Source: Kumtagia sp052180275 (GTDB lineage Bacteria > Pseudomonadota > Alphaproteobacteria > Rhizobiales > Rhizobiaceae). Taken from it: a stretch of 64,000 nucleotides of DNA. A program made the position numbers and the translations under genes. Below are positions 51,116-60,881 of the stretch, one piece after another (positions within the stretch are counted from its first letter, which is position 1; the number at the start of each line of letters is the position of its first letter). The stretch is from NCBI RefSeq assembly GCF_052180275.1, contig NZ_CP197465.1, positions 3,782,001 through 3,846,000 of the forward strand. Direction: 5' to 3'. The notes below the pieces were generated by a model. It was given only the letters and a program-made list of their open reading frames with translations, had not been told where the DNA came from and did no database searches.

Positions 51116-51298
51116 CCGGCATTCCCGATCTGGAGGACTGACCGCTATATATGGGGATACACGGCGCGCCACAAGAAACCGCTGATCTGGCCATCCGAAA
51201 TCGCCTGTTGCGCCAGCGGGATGACGCCGTTACGAGTTTGCCCGGACGCGCGCCGCATTGATGCGCGCAAATCGGCTTCGAAAGGACGGCACGCGGGC

Positions 51299-52354
51299 AT
51301 GCAGTTCGCCAAGGCAGCGACCGCGCTTCTGGCCCTGTCGCTAACCGTGTTTCCGGCGCGCGCGCAGGCGCTCAAGGTGGGCGTGGCCGCGCCGCTCAGC
51401 GGCCCCTCGGAACTGCTCGGCCGGCAAGTGCTGAACGGCGCACGGGCGGCCGCCGGCGATACGGTTCTCGAGGTCGCGGACGATGCCTGCACCGCCGAAG
51501 GCGGTGCCGCCGCCGCCCGGCGATTCGTCGATGCCGAGGTGAAAATCGTCGTCGGCTTCCTCTGCACCGAGTCGGTCGAGGCGGCACTGCCGATCCTGAA
51601 GGACGCCGGCATTCCGACCATCACGCCGGGCGTGCGCACCGACAGCCTGACTGACCGCCGCGAAAAAACCGGGTGGCTAATCTATCGGCTTGCGCCCCGC
51701 GCCGACGCCGAGGAGAACGCCATCGGCACGCTGCTCGTCACGCAGTGGCGCGACAGCCTGTTCGCGATGGTCGATGACGGGACCATCTATGGCCGCGACC
51801 TTGCCGAGAATTTTCGCGCGAGCGCCGCAAGCCGGGGGCTGAAGCCGGTCTTCGTCGACACCTATCGCCCGCAGATGGAGAACCAGATCGGCCTGGCCGG
51901 CAGGCTGCGCAAGGCGGGCGCGACCAACGTCTTCGTAGGCGGCGACCGCGACGACATCGCCATCATGACCCGCGATGCAGCGGGGCTCGGCGCACAACTG
52001 ACCTTTGCCGGCGGCGAAACCTTGCGCTCCGCCTCCAACGGCGTGCCGCTGGGCGTCGGAACGCTGATGGTCGGCCCGCCGGAATGGGCAGAGATCGCCG
52101 ATCCGGCGGCACTACAGACACTCGCCGAGCGCCACATTGTGCCGGAAGGCTATGTCCTGCCTGCCTATGCGGCGATGCAGGTGGCAATCGCCGCTGCGAG
52201 CACCAACCAGGACTTGGCTGCACTGACGCTCGGCGGTCCTTATGCTACGGCGCTGGGGGATATCCGCTTCGATCCGAAGGGCGACCTCGCGACAAGCCCG
52301 TTTCGGATTTTCCGCTATGACGGCGCGCGGTTCGTCCCACTGGAGAGCCAATGA
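51299..52354 (+). CDS. periplasmic binding protein, branched-chain amino acid type
   Basis: 351 residues: signal peptide ending ARAQ, then KVGVAAPLSGPSELLGRQ, IVVGFLCTESVEAALPIL and FVGGDRDDIAIMTRDA, the LivJ-like fold. No permease or ATPase genes accompany it, so it may serve a transporter elsewhere or a sensor. The next gene, a P1 peptidase, starts inside its stop (ATGA), indicating functional linkage to peptide or amide use. Confidence 0.85.
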   Translation: MQFAKAATALLALSLTVFPARAQALKVGVAAPLSGPSELLGRQVLNGARAAAGDTVLEVADDACTAEGGAAAARRFVDAEVKIVVGFLCTESVEAALPILKDAGIPTITPGVRTDSLTDRREKTGWLIYRLAPRADAEENAIGTLLVTQWRDSLFAMVDDGTIYGRDLAENFRASAASRGLKPVFVDTYRPQMENQIGLAGRLRKAGATNVFVGGDRDDIAIMTRDAAGLGAQLTFAGGETLRSASNGVPLGVGTLMVGPPEWAEIADPAALQTLAERHIVPEGYVLPAYAAMQVAIAAASTNQDLAALTLGGPYATALGDIRFDPKGDLATSPFRIFRYDGARFVPLESQ

Positions 52355-53349
52355 GTTTTCGCGCCGGCCCCAAAAACCTGATCACCGACGTCGCCGGCCT
52401 GCGGGTCGGCAATGCATCCGACGCACGGCTCAAATCCGGCACGACGGTCGTCGTCTGCGACGAACCGGCAGTGGCTGGCGTGCAGGTTCTGGGCGGCGCG
52501 CCGGGAACGCGCGAGACCGACCTGCTGGAGCCGCACAATTCGGTGCAGACGATCAACGCCATCGTGCTTTCCGGCGGATCGGCCTTCGGGCTCGATGCCG
52601 CCTCCGGCGTGCAGTCGGCGCTGCGCGAGCAAGGCATCGGCTTCGAGGTGCGCGGCCTGCACATACCGATTGTGCCCGCCGCGATCCTCTTCGACCTGAC
52701 CAATGGCGGCGACAAGGACTGGGGCCGCCACCCGCCCTACCGCGAACTCGGCTATGAGGCGGTCCACGCGGCATCCGCCGACTTCTCCATCGGCACAGCC
52801 GGCGCAGGAACCGGTGCGCTGACCTTCGGGCTGAAGGGCGGACTCGGCTCCGCCTCGACCGTCATGCCGGACGGCACGGTGCTCGGCGCGCTTGTCGCCG
52901 TCAACGCCACGGGATCGGTGACGGTCGGCGGGTCACGCCATTTCTGGGCCGCGCCGTTCGAGATCGGCGACGAGTTCGGCGGGCTCGGCTACCCCTCCCC
53001 GCTGCCGGCCGACGCCAGCGACATCCGACTGAAATTCCGCGACCAAGGCGCCAATACGACCATCGCGGTCATCGCCACCGACGCGGTGCTGACCAAGGCT
53101 CAGGCGAAGTGGTTGGCAATGGCCGCGCATGACGGATTTGCGCGCGCCATATGGCCGGCGCATACTCCGGTCGACGGTGATCTTATCTTTTCGCTTGCGA
53201 CCGGTCGCAGCGGCGCGGCACCGGCGCCGGATGCCGCGATTGATCTCTATGCGGCGGCCGGCGCAACCATGGCCCGCGCCATTGCGCGCGGCATATACGC
53301 GGCGACGCCAGCCGAAGGCGATCTGTTCCCGGTCTGGTTGGCGCGGTGA
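52351..53349 (+). CDS. P1 family peptidase (DmpA/BapA type)
   Basis: 332 residues. Self-cleaving N-terminal nucleophile hydrolase with LSGGSAFGLDAASGV, GTAGAGTGALTFGLKGGLGSAS (the cleavage site before Ser in LGSAS) and a C-terminal AIARGIYAAT. DmpA-like enzymes remove N-terminal L- or D-residues or act on beta-peptides. Cytoplasmic by lack of a signal. Coupled by overlap to the binding protein, suggesting an uptake-plus-cleavage pair. Confidence 0.9.
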   Translation: MSFRAGPKNLITDVAGLRVGNASDARLKSGTTVVVCDEPAVAGVQVLGGAPGTRETDLLEPHNSVQTINAIVLSGGSAFGLDAASGVQSALREQGIGFEVRGLHIPIVPAAILFDLTNGGDKDWGRHPPYRELGYEAVHAASADFSIGTAGAGTGALTFGLKGGLGSASTVMPDGTVLGALVAVNATGSVTVGGSRHFWAAPFEIGDEFGGLGYPSPLPADASDIRLKFRDQGANTTIAVIATDAVLTKAQAKWLAMAAHDGFARAIWPAHTPVDGDLIFSLATGRSGAAPAPDAAIDLYAAAGATMARAIARGIYAATPAEGDLFPVWLAR

Positions 53350-53470
53350 ACGCCCCGGCGATCTTGCCCTGCTCGATCGAAAGTGATGGCAGACCGATCC
53401 ATCACAAGACGTTAAGACCTCTTGGCGATAGAGTGCTTCTTGCGACCGCACCCTTTTTCATGGAACGCCG

Positions 53471-54208
53471 ATGCGACCGCTGCTCCTTGCCAGTCTTCTT
53501 GCCCTGACGGCGCTTGCCGCGCCCGCAAGCGGCATTGCCGGCGATGCGGCCGAACTCAACATGCTGGGTTTCAGCGCCGATGGCGGCATTTTTGCCTTCG
53601 AGGAATACGGCATCCAGGACGGCTCGGGATTTCCCTACGCCAACCGCTATTACATCGACACCGCGAAGGACGCCTTCGTTCCCGGCTCGCCGATCCGCAT
53701 CCAGCCGCAGAGCGAAGACCCGTCCGTCGAGACCGTCCGCGCCGAGGCGCGCAAGAAGGGCGAGGCGATCGTCGCCGACGCCGAGCTGGCAAAACATCCG
53801 GGCTACACGGCGGCGATCAGTCCGATTTCCGAACTGTCCGCCGATCCATTCCGCGTCGTCGCCAATTCCAGTCCGCTCCATCCGCTGCCGAGCGACCCGA
53901 TGGAATTCCGGCTGAAGGAACTGGAAGGCATCAAGCCGGGCGTCACTTGCGAGGAATGGCAGGAAATCAAGGGCTTCCGGCTCCTCAAGGTCGACACGCA
54001 TCCCGGCGGCACGACTAAAATCCTGCATGAGGACAAGCAGATTCCGTCAAGCCGGGGCTGCCCGCTCGGCTACCGCATCGGTGCGGTCAAATCCTATTTT
54101 CCGGATGGCGGGCCGCCGATCGCGGTGATCATTCTCGCGGTTCGCTCCTTCGGCTTCGAAGGTCCGGACTATCGCTGGCTTGCCGTTTCCACCACGGTCG
54201 GAGACTGA
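53471..54208 (+). CDS. secreted DUF2259 family protein
   Basis: 245 residues with a signal peptide ending ASG. Mature N-terminus AELNMLGFSADGGIFAFEEYGIQDGSGFPYAN is the strongly conserved DUF2259 start. The rest is a beta-rich secreted domain ending FGFEGPDYRWLAVST. Function unknown; members are found mainly in alphaproteobacteria. The next gene follows directly on its stop. Confidence 0.85.
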   Translation: MRPLLLASLLALTALAAPASGIAGDAAELNMLGFSADGGIFAFEEYGIQDGSGFPYANRYYIDTAKDAFVPGSPIRIQPQSEDPSVETVRAEARKKGEAIVADAELAKHPGYTAAISPISELSADPFRVVANSSPLHPLPSDPMEFRLKELEGIKPGVTCEEWQEIKGFRLLKVDTHPGGTTKILHEDKQIPSSRGCPLGYRIGAVKSYFPDGGPPIAVIILAVRSFGFEGPDYRWLAVSTTVGD

Positions 54209-54751
54209 GTGGGCGTGTCGGTCACACCCGTCATCACCGAGGCCGAGCGGCCAAGGAGCGGCCTTGCCGCCCGGTTGAGGCCGGCCTTGCCGACGTGGCG
54301 GGTGGCAGCGCTGGGCGCCCTATTCTGGGCGGCGGCGATGTCGGCAAGTGCGGCGATCAACCTTCTCGGCGATGGGTGGGAAACGCCCGCCAAGATCGTC
54401 GAGGTCGCAATTGTCTTCGCGGCAGGTGCGGCGGTGGCATTCCCGCTCGGTTATGCAGCGTCCACGATCGTGGCGGGCAACGGGGGGTGGGAGACGCGGC
54501 TCGCGGCGGCGTTCTTGTGTTTCACCGTCATGACCGTCGGCGTCACCGGCGTGTTCTACGCCCTCGATTACCGCCAGTATTATGCGAACTGGCATGCCGA
54601 GGCCTTTTCCTGGGTCTGGATGCACCAGTTCGCCTTCACCGTTGCCGGCGCACTCGTCCAGTTCGCCGTCACCGGGGTGCGGTTCTATTTTCCCCTCGGT
54701 TTCGCAGCACTCGCCGCCGTGTCGATCTGGTTTGCGCGCCGCGCGCGTTGA
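54209..54751 (+). CDS. four-helix membrane protein
   Basis: 180 residues from GTG 54209, abutting the DUF2259 stop. Four hydrophobic segments: VAALGALFWAAAMSASAAI, VAIVFAAGAAVAFPLGYAA, LAAAFLCFTVMTVGVTGVF and FAFTVAGALVQFAVTGV. A conserved-looking DYRQYYANWH loop lies between helices 3 and 4. No transporter motif recognised. The coupling to DUF2259 suggests a joint envelope role. Confidence 0.75.
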   Translation: MGVSVTPVITEAERPRSGLAARLRPALPTWRVAALGALFWAAAMSASAAINLLGDGWETPAKIVEVAIVFAAGAAVAFPLGYAASTIVAGNGGWETRLAAAFLCFTVMTVGVTGVFYALDYRQYYANWHAEAFSWVWMHQFAFTVAGALVQFAVTGVRFYFPLGFAALAAVSIWFARRAR

Positions 54752-54808
54752 GAAGCGCGCCTGCCTCTGTTAGGAGGCGGCAAGCATTTACGAAATCAGG
54801 ACGCAACG

Positions 54809-56122
54809 ATGATCCCTCGCTATTCGCGGCCGGAAATGGTCGCCATCTGGTCGCCGGAAACGCGTTTCCGCATCTGGTTCGAGATCGAGGCGCATGCCTG
54901 CGACGCGCTGGCCGAGATTGGCGTCATCCCCAGGGAAGCCGCCAGGACGATCTGGGAGAAGGGCGGCGCGGCGACTTTCGACGTGGCCCGCATCGACGAG
55001 ATCGAGCGCGTGACTAAGCATGACGTCATCGCTTTTCTGACCCATCTTGCTGAATTCGTTGGGCCTGATGCGCGTTTCATCCACCAGGGCATGACCTCGT
55101 CCGACGTCCTCGACACCTGTCTGGCCGTGCAGCTTGCGCGCGCCAGCGATATTCTCCTGGCCGACATCGACGCCCTGCTGGCAGCGCTGAAGCGCCGCGC
55201 CTTCGAGCACAAGGACACCGTCACCATCGGCCGCAGCCATGGCATCCATGCCGAGCCGACCACGTTCGGCGTAAAACTGGCGCAGGCCTATGCGGAATTC
55301 TCGCGGTGTCGCGAGCGGCTGGTCAATGCCCGTGCGGAAATCGCCACCTGCGCGATTTCCGGGGCGGTCGGCACCTTCGCCAACATCGATCCGCGCGTCG
55401 AAGAGCATGTCGCGGCAAAGCTTGGGCTGAAGCCGGAGCCGGTGTCGACGCAGGTGATTCCGCGCGACCGGCATGCGATGTTCTTCGCGACGCTGGGCGT
55501 GATTGCTTCCTCCGTCGAACGGCTGGCGATCGAGATCAGGCACCTGCAGCGGACTGAAGTGCTTGAAGCGGAAGAGTATTTTTCGCCAGGCCAGAAGGGC
55601 TCGTCGGCCATGCCGCACAAGCGCAACCCGGTGCTGACCGAAAACCTGACCGGCCTTGCCCGCATGGTGAGGGCCTTCGCGCTGCCGGCGATGGAGGACG
55701 TGGCGCTCTGGCATGAGCGTGACATTTCACATTCGTCGGTCGAACGGATGATCGGACCGGACGCCACGGTGACGCTGGATTTCGCGCTGGCGCGGCTGAC
55801 CGGCGTCATCGACAAATTGTTAGTCTATCCCAATAACATGCTGAAGAACTTGAATAAATTCAGCGGGCTCGTACATTCGCAGCGCGTGCTGCTGGCACTG
55901 ACCCAGGCCGGTGTGAGCAGGGAGGACTCCTACCGCCTCGTGCAGAGAAACGCCATGAAAGTGTGGGAGCAAGGGGCTGATTTCCTTGAGGAACTTCTGG
56001 GTGACGAGGAGGTGCGCGCAGCTTTGTCCGAAGAGGAAATCCGCGAAAAATTCGACCTCGGCTATCACACCGCCCATGTCGACACGATCTTCAAACGTGT
56101 ATTTGGAGAGGCCGCCAAGTGA
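54809..56122 (+). CDS. purB: adenylosuccinate lyase
   Basis: 437 residues; splits SAICAR and adenylosuccinate to fumarate in purine synthesis. ATG 54809 begins IPRYSRPEMV. Superfamily motifs: KHDVIAFL, the TSSDVLDT stretch, TIGRSHGIHAEPT and the signature loop GSSAMPHKRNP (catalytic Ser). The following hydrolase gene begins on its stop. Placement away from the other pur genes of this window is usual in rhizobia. Confidence 0.96.
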   Translation: MIPRYSRPEMVAIWSPETRFRIWFEIEAHACDALAEIGVIPREAARTIWEKGGAATFDVARIDEIERVTKHDVIAFLTHLAEFVGPDARFIHQGMTSSDVLDTCLAVQLARASDILLADIDALLAALKRRAFEHKDTVTIGRSHGIHAEPTTFGVKLAQAYAEFSRCRERLVNARAEIATCAISGAVGTFANIDPRVEEHVAAKLGLKPEPVSTQVIPRDRHAMFFATLGVIASSVERLAIEIRHLQRTEVLEAEEYFSPGQKGSSAMPHKRNPVLTENLTGLARMVRAFALPAMEDVALWHERDISHSSVERMIGPDATVTLDFALARLTGVIDKLLVYPNNMLKNLNKFSGLVHSQRVLLALTQAGVSREDSYRLVQRNAMKVWEQGADFLEELLGDEEVRAALSEEEIREKFDLGYHTAHVDTIFKRVFGEAAK

Positions 56123-56691
56123 TTGACGCGAAAGGCGATTTCGACTTTCTCGCCATTCCCGGGCGGGGCAATTGCGGGCCGGACCACTGGATGTCGCACT
56201 GGTGCCAAGCCTTCCCGAATTCGAGCCGGGTTCTCCAGGCCGAATGGGAAAAACCCGACCCGAAGGACTGGATCGCCAGGGTCGATGCGGCGGTCGCCCA
56301 GGCGCCTCGAAAGGTCGTGCTGCTGGCGCATTCGCTGGCGGTGGCGACGACGGTGAAGTGGGCGGCGCAAGCCGGCCAGGACCGGCTCGACAAGGTTGCG
56401 GCCGTGCTGCTCGTCGCGCCGACCAACGTCGCCGACCCGGATCCATCCTTCGACACCGTACGTGCCTTCGCGCCGATGCCTTTGAAACCATTGCCATTTC
56501 CGGCCCTGGTCGTGGCAAGCCGCAGCGATCCGCGCGTGACCTTCGAAAAGGCGACGGAGTTCGCAGCGGCCTGGGGCGCGGACCTCGCGGACGCCGGCGA
56601 TCTCGGCCATATGGGCAATGAAGCGAGGCTCGGGATATGGCCGAACGGGCTGCTTCTCCTTGGCCGGCTTCTGCAGCAGGCACGGCTCTAG
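56119..56691 (+). CDS. RBBP9/YdeN-type serine hydrolase (copy 1)
   Basis: 190 residues from GTG 56119 (GTGA overlap with purB). FLAIPGRGNCGPDHW, nucleophile in LLAHSLAVAT, acid in VASRSDP and His in LGHMGNEA fit the RBBP9/YdeN hydrolase family. The usual Gly after the HSL is Ala here (SLA), a conservative change. About 40% identical by eye to 58280-58834. Substrate unknown. Confidence 0.85.
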   Translation: MIDAKGDFDFLAIPGRGNCGPDHWMSHWCQAFPNSSRVLQAEWEKPDPKDWIARVDAAVAQAPRKVVLLAHSLAVATTVKWAAQAGQDRLDKVAAVLLVAPTNVADPDPSFDTVRAFAPMPLKPLPFPALVVASRSDPRVTFEKATEFAAAWGADLADAGDLGHMGNEARLGIWPNGLLLLGRLLQQARL

Positions 56692-56760
56692 CGGCCGTCC
56701 GGAACCTCTCCCGGTGCTGCCGCGTTGCAGGCGCAGGCAAATCTGCCAGAGAGGTTTTGG

Positions 56761-56928
56761 ATGGAACGGGTCGTTTCCCACGGGGCCAGCAGGGTCGGCT
56801 GGTTCGCTATCGGTGCGCTGACAGCAGCCATGGCGGTAGCACTTTTTCTCTATGCGGACGGATACTTCGACGCAAAAGCTGATGTCGAATCGAGGCACTC
56901 GACGGGAGCGATCATCGAAGGCCAGTAG
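56761..56928 (+). CDS. 55-residue single-pass membrane protein
   Basis: From ATG 56761. A basic N-terminus (MERVVSHGASRVGW), one helix FAIGALTAAMAVALFLYA, then an acidic tail (DGYFDAKADVESRHS). A GAGAGG lies 11 bp upstream. No family recognised. The 248 bp that follow, to 57177, contain no gene I can support. Confidence 0.55.
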   Translation: MERVVSHGASRVGWFAIGALTAAMAVALFLYADGYFDAKADVESRHSTGAIIEGQ

Positions 56929-57176
56929 ATGATCATTTTCCCAAAGGCGGGCAGAGTCGGTTCATCCGCCAAAACCGCTGTGAAGTCCGGAAGTTTCAGC
57001 GATACCAATTACTTGCTGCGTACGCCACGCGATTCTTCCGTAGTGGGCTTCACGCGGACACCGAAAAAGGGGCTTCGACGCTCTTTTTCGACAACTTCAG
57101 CATCGTTGGAGGGGCGTTTCGACGCGCCGGCTTTCACAATCCGGAGAAGCCTTGCCGCTTCGCAGGATCACCTTTT

Positions 57177-58076
57177 TCAGGCTGCGGCGGGAACGATACG
57201 GATGACGTTGCCCCACGGGTCCTCGTGGACGGATTCCGCCGTCGCATCCTTCGAGCGGAATTCGACGAAGGACAGTCCTGTCCGGTCGGCGTCGCGTTCC
57301 TTTGCGCCGGCGCTCTGCCAGGCGTTGGCGCCGACGTGGTGGTGGTAGCCGCCGGTCGACAGGAACACCGCGCTGCCGCCGAAATTCAGCATCGTGTCGA
57401 AGCCCAGTTCGCGGTTCCACCACTGCTCGGCCTCGGCCGCGTTGCCGACGCGCAGATGGACGTGGCCGACCATGCTGCCGGCCGGCGCTCCGGTCCATTC
57501 GGACTGGCCGTGCCGCAATTCGTCAAGCAGGTTTTCGACATCGAGCGGCAGCGTCGCCATCTTCACCGACTTGCCTTCGAAATCCCATGTGTCGCGCGCC
57601 CGGTCGGCATAGATCTCGATGCCGTTGCCTTCGGGGTCGGTGAGGTAGATCGCCTCGCTGACCAGATGGTCTGACGCACCCGTCACCGGGATGCGCCGGT
57701 CTATGGCGCGGCGGGTCCAGCGGGCGAGGTCGGGGCGCGACGGCAGCAGGAAGGCGGTGTGGTAAAGGCCGGCGGAGCGGGGGTCGTCGGGGCGCGCCGC
57801 CTTGAACTCCTCGATTTCCAGCAGCGGCAAGCCACCGGCGCCGAGTACGATCGCGCCGGGCCGGCGCGACACCTCTTCGAGGCCGACCGCATCCTTGTAG
57901 TAGCCGTTGAGCCCGTTCACGTCGCGCGCCTTGATGCCCACCGTCGTAACGCTCACCGGCGCGTCTGCGGCAAAGGGAAGTTTTGTCATCATCGTCTCCG
58001 CCCGGGAAAAACCGGTCACCGCATCGAGAGCCAGAAGGCCGGCCGCTCCGGAAAAACTGCGTCTCGATATCCGCAT
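57177..58076 (-). CDS. VOC family protein with twin-arginine signal
   Basis: 299 residues. The longest sensible start, ATG 58076, adds RISRRSFSGAAGLLALDAVTG, a good Tat signal (SRRSFSG). A start at 57990 (MTKLPFAA) would give a cytoplasmic protein. The body has two VOC modules: VGIKARDVNGLNGYYKDAVGLEE with YHTAFLLP and YLTDPEGNGIEIY; then VGHVHLRVGNAAEAEQWWNR. The His, His, Glu metal ligands fit CatE-type dioxygenases. Reaction not determined. Confidence 0.8.
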   Translation of the reverse strand: MRISRRSFSGAAGLLALDAVTGFSRAETMMTKLPFAADAPVSVTTVGIKARDVNGLNGYYKDAVGLEEVSRRPGAIVLGAGGLPLLEIEEFKAARPDDPRSAGLYHTAFLLPSRPDLARWTRRAIDRRIPVTGASDHLVSEAIYLTDPEGNGIEIYADRARDTWDFEGKSVKMATLPLDVENLLDELRHGQSEWTGAPAGSMVGHVHLRVGNAAEAEQWWNRELGFDTMLNFGGSAVFLSTGGYHHHVGANAWQSAGAKERDADRTGLSFVEFRSKDATAESVHEDPWGNVIRIVPAAA

Positions 58077-58279
58077 TCGGTCCTCGTGTCTTCGGCCAGT
58101 TGCCGGCTTCAACATCGGGTCCCCCGTGCGCGCGCGCAAGACTGCAAAGCGCGAACACGGTGTTCACCGTTTCAATGCGATCCGGCGAGGATCGATACGG
58201 AATGGATTGACAATGCGGCACCCCCCGAAGATCGCGCATCGACATTGCAAGCGGCGCTTCGCATCGCTAAATCCGCGTC

Positions 58280-58834
58280 ATGAAAGTCAAGGACACCGAC
58301 ATACTGATCGTCCCCGGATACACCAATTCCGGGCCTGAGCACTGGCAGACGCGCTGGGAGGCGAAACTCTCGACGGCGCGCCGCGTCGAGCAGGCCGAAT
58401 GGTCGAAACCCGTGCGCGAGGACTGGACGCAGACGCTGGCAAACGCCGTGAACGCGGCCGAGCGGCCGGTGGTCATCGTCGCCCATTCGCTCGGCGTAGC
58501 GACGGTGATCCAGGCGATCCCGATGTTTCAGCGGCCGGTGGCAGGGGCCTTCCTGGTCGCGCCGCCGGATGTCGCCAACCCGTCGATCCGGCCGAAACAT
58601 TTGATGACCTTCGGACCGTATCCGCGCGATCCGCTTCCCTTCCCGTCGATCGTGGCGGGCAGCAGCAACGATCCGTTCTGCGCGCTCGACGTGGCCGAGG
58701 ACATCGCCGCCGCATGGGGTTCCGTCTTCGTGCACGCCGGCGAGGCCGGCCACATCAACGCCGAATCGGGCTACGGCCCATGGCCGGAAGGCAGCATGGC
58801 CTTCGCCAATTTCATGACCCGGCTGGAGGGATAG
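58280..58834 (+). CDS. RBBP9/YdeN-type serine hydrolase (copy 2)
   Basis: 184 residues. LIVPGYTNSGPEHWQTRW, nucleophile VIVAHSLGVAT, acid in GSSNDP and His in GEAGHINAES. This is the full RBBP9/YdeN pattern with the canonical Gly. The family is present twice within 2.2 kb; copy 1 is at 56119. It is followed 6 bp later by the FAD oxidoreductase gene. Substrate unknown. Confidence 0.88.
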   Translation: MKVKDTDILIVPGYTNSGPEHWQTRWEAKLSTARRVEQAEWSKPVREDWTQTLANAVNAAERPVVIVAHSLGVATVIQAIPMFQRPVAGAFLVAPPDVANPSIRPKHLMTFGPYPRDPLPFPSIVAGSSNDPFCALDVAEDIAAAWGSVFVHAGEAGHINAESGYGPWPEGSMAFANFMTRLEG

Positions 58835-58840
58835 GCGCAG

Positions 58841-59920
58841 ATGGGCAAGACGGTTCTCGTCGTCGGCGCCGGCATCGTCGGGGCTTCGGTCGCCTGGCAT
58901 CTGGCCAAGGCCGGCTGCAAGGTGACCGTGGTTGATACCGGCGACGGCGGCGGGCTGGCGACGCGCCACTCCTTCGCCTGGATCAACGCCAACTGGGGCA
59001 ATCCGGAATTCTATTTCCATTTTCGCAGACGCTCGATGGCCGGGTGGCGGCGGCTGGAACGCGAGGTTCCGGATGTGTCGGTGAACTGGTGCGGCGGCCT
59101 GACCTGGGACATCTCCGCCGAAGACTTCGATACGTTTGAAGCCGAGCATACGCGCTGGGGCTACGGCATGCGCCGCGTCGACAGCGCTGGCGCACAGCGC
59201 ATCGAGCCCGGCCTGAAGACACCGCCGGACCGGGCGCTGTTCGTCGCCGAGGAAGGCATGGTCGAGCCGGTGGAGGCGGCACGCGCGATGCTCGCCGCAA
59301 CGGCCGCGGCCGGCGGAACGCTGCTGACGGGAACCCGCATCGCCGCGCTGTCGGCGCGCGACGGCAAGGTGACCGGCGCGGTCACCGCCGACGGGGACAC
59401 CATCCTCGCCGACGAGACCGTGATTGCCGCCGGCACCGCGACGCAAGGCATGCTCGAAACGATCGGCGTCCGCCTGGGGATGATCACGTCGCCGGGGCTG
59501 ATCATGCATTCGACGGTGGCGTCGCAGCGGCTGCTGAACGGCATGGTGTTCGCCCCGCAATGCAATGTGCGCCAGACCCGCGAAGGCCGGCTGATTGCCG
59601 GCTCTGATTTCGCCGGCGCCGACCCGAAGGGCGAGGAGGACCGCATGGCGCGCGAACTGCTCGCCAGGATCAAGGCGCTGGTGCGCGGCGCAGAAGACCT
59701 CGATGTCGGCTTCGTCACGGTCGGCCACCGCCCTACCCCGGCCGATGGATTTCCGGCGATCGGCCGTCCACCAGGTGTCGAAGGGCTTTACGTCACTGTG
59801 ATGCATTCGGGCGTGACGCTAGCGCCGATCGTCGGCGAGCTTGCGGCGCGCGAGATCGTGGAAGGTCTTCGCGACCCGGACCTGGCGCCATATGATCCGG
59901 GGCGGCCGGAGTTGGGATAA
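58841..59920 (+). CDS. FAD-dependent oxidoreductase (DAO family)
   Basis: 359 residues. FAD dinucleotide fold VLVVGAGIVGASVAWHLAKAG at the N-terminus, ATRHSFAWINANWGNP, and a C-terminal GHRPTPADGFPAIGR, the glycine/D-amino acid oxidase pattern. It oxidises an amine or amino acid, with no substrate indicated. Its product may feed other catabolism; the downstream aldolase is convergent. Confidence 0.88.
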   Translation: MGKTVLVVGAGIVGASVAWHLAKAGCKVTVVDTGDGGGLATRHSFAWINANWGNPEFYFHFRRRSMAGWRRLEREVPDVSVNWCGGLTWDISAEDFDTFEAEHTRWGYGMRRVDSAGAQRIEPGLKTPPDRALFVAEEGMVEPVEAARAMLAATAAAGGTLLTGTRIAALSARDGKVTGAVTADGDTILADETVIAAGTATQGMLETIGVRLGMITSPGLIMHSTVASQRLLNGMVFAPQCNVRQTREGRLIAGSDFAGADPKGEEDRMARELLARIKALVRGAEDLDVGFVTVGHRPTPADGFPAIGRPPGVEGLYVTVMHSGVTLAPIVGELAAREIVEGLRDPDLAPYDPGRPELG

Positions 59921-59972
59921 AGCGACGCAAGCTCGACTGTTTGCGCGGACGGTCTGAGCAATAGCCGCGGGC

Positions 59973-60752
59973 CTATCCGGCCTTGTTGATCGACTCCCTG
60001 ACGGCGCCGAGTTGCAATTCGGCGCCGCGTGCGATCAACTGGCCTTCGCTGCCCGTCGCCAGCAGCCGGTAACCCATTTTGACGAACCGGCCGGCAATCG
60101 CCGCGTCGATGACGTAGATGCCGGCGTATTTTCCCGCCGCCCGCGCCCGGGCGGCGACGGAGGCCACCGTCTCCATCATGTCTTCCAGCGTGGCGTTCAC
60201 CGTCTTGCCGCGGCTCCAGGCGATGGAGAAATCGGACGGGCCGAGGAAAACCGCGTCGATGCCTGGCACCGCCAGGATCTCGTCCAGCGCCTCCATCGCC
60301 TGCCGCGTCTCGATCATCGCGAAGGAGAGGGTGCGGCTGTTGCTCTGTTCCAGCCATTCCTGCTGCGTCGTCCCGCCATAGCGCGGCATGCCGAAGGTCG
60401 GCCCCCAGGAGCGCTCGCCGACCGGCGGGTATTTTGTGGCGGCGGCGAAGCGGCGCGCGTCTTCCACCGAATTGACCATCGGCGCGATGACGGCGTCGGC
60501 GCCGAAGTCCAGCGCCCGGCTCGCCATGTCGAAACGCCCGACGGGAATGCGCACCAGCACAGGCTTTTGCGCGCGCTTCACCGGCACGATGCAACGCAGC
60601 ACGCTGTCCTCGTGATGGCCGCCATGCTGCATGTCGAGCGTCACGGCGTCGAAGGGCTGGGCGGCCATGATCTCGACGGTGAGCGCATCCGGAACGCCGG
60701 ACCATGCGGTGACAACGACCTCGTCGGCGGCCAGCCGGTCTCTCAGCGACAT
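59973..60752 (-). CDS. HpcH/HpaI family aldolase
   Basis: 259 residues. Metal-dependent class II pyruvate aldolase of the HpaI type: VTLDMQHGGH, VRIPVGRFDMASRALDFGADAVIAPMV, MIETRQAMEALDEI (metal Glu) and VFLGPSDFSIAW (metal Asp). Such enzymes cleave 4-hydroxy-2-oxo acids, or 2-keto-3-deoxy sugar acids. The start at 60752 gives MSLRDRLA. No linked degradation cluster is seen. Confidence 0.9.
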   Translation of the reverse strand: MSLRDRLAADEVVVTAWSGVPDALTVEIMAAQPFDAVTLDMQHGGHHEDSVLRCIVPVKRAQKPVLVRIPVGRFDMASRALDFGADAVIAPMVNSVEDARRFAAATKYPPVGERSWGPTFGMPRYGGTTQQEWLEQSNSRTLSFAMIETRQAMEALDEILAVPGIDAVFLGPSDFSIAWSRGKTVNATLEDMMETVASVAARARAAGKYAGIYVIDAAIAGRFVKMGYRLLATGSEGQLIARGAELQLGAVRESINKAG

Positions 60753-60881
60753 TGCTCTCTCCATGAACAGTCGGCGCGGAGATTGACCCGGAAGCCGCCG
60801 AAAAGGCAAAGAAAAACCGCCCGTCAATCCGGGCGGTCGAATTGGTCCAGGCGAATCCGCGCGGACCGGCGAAGGTAAAGC

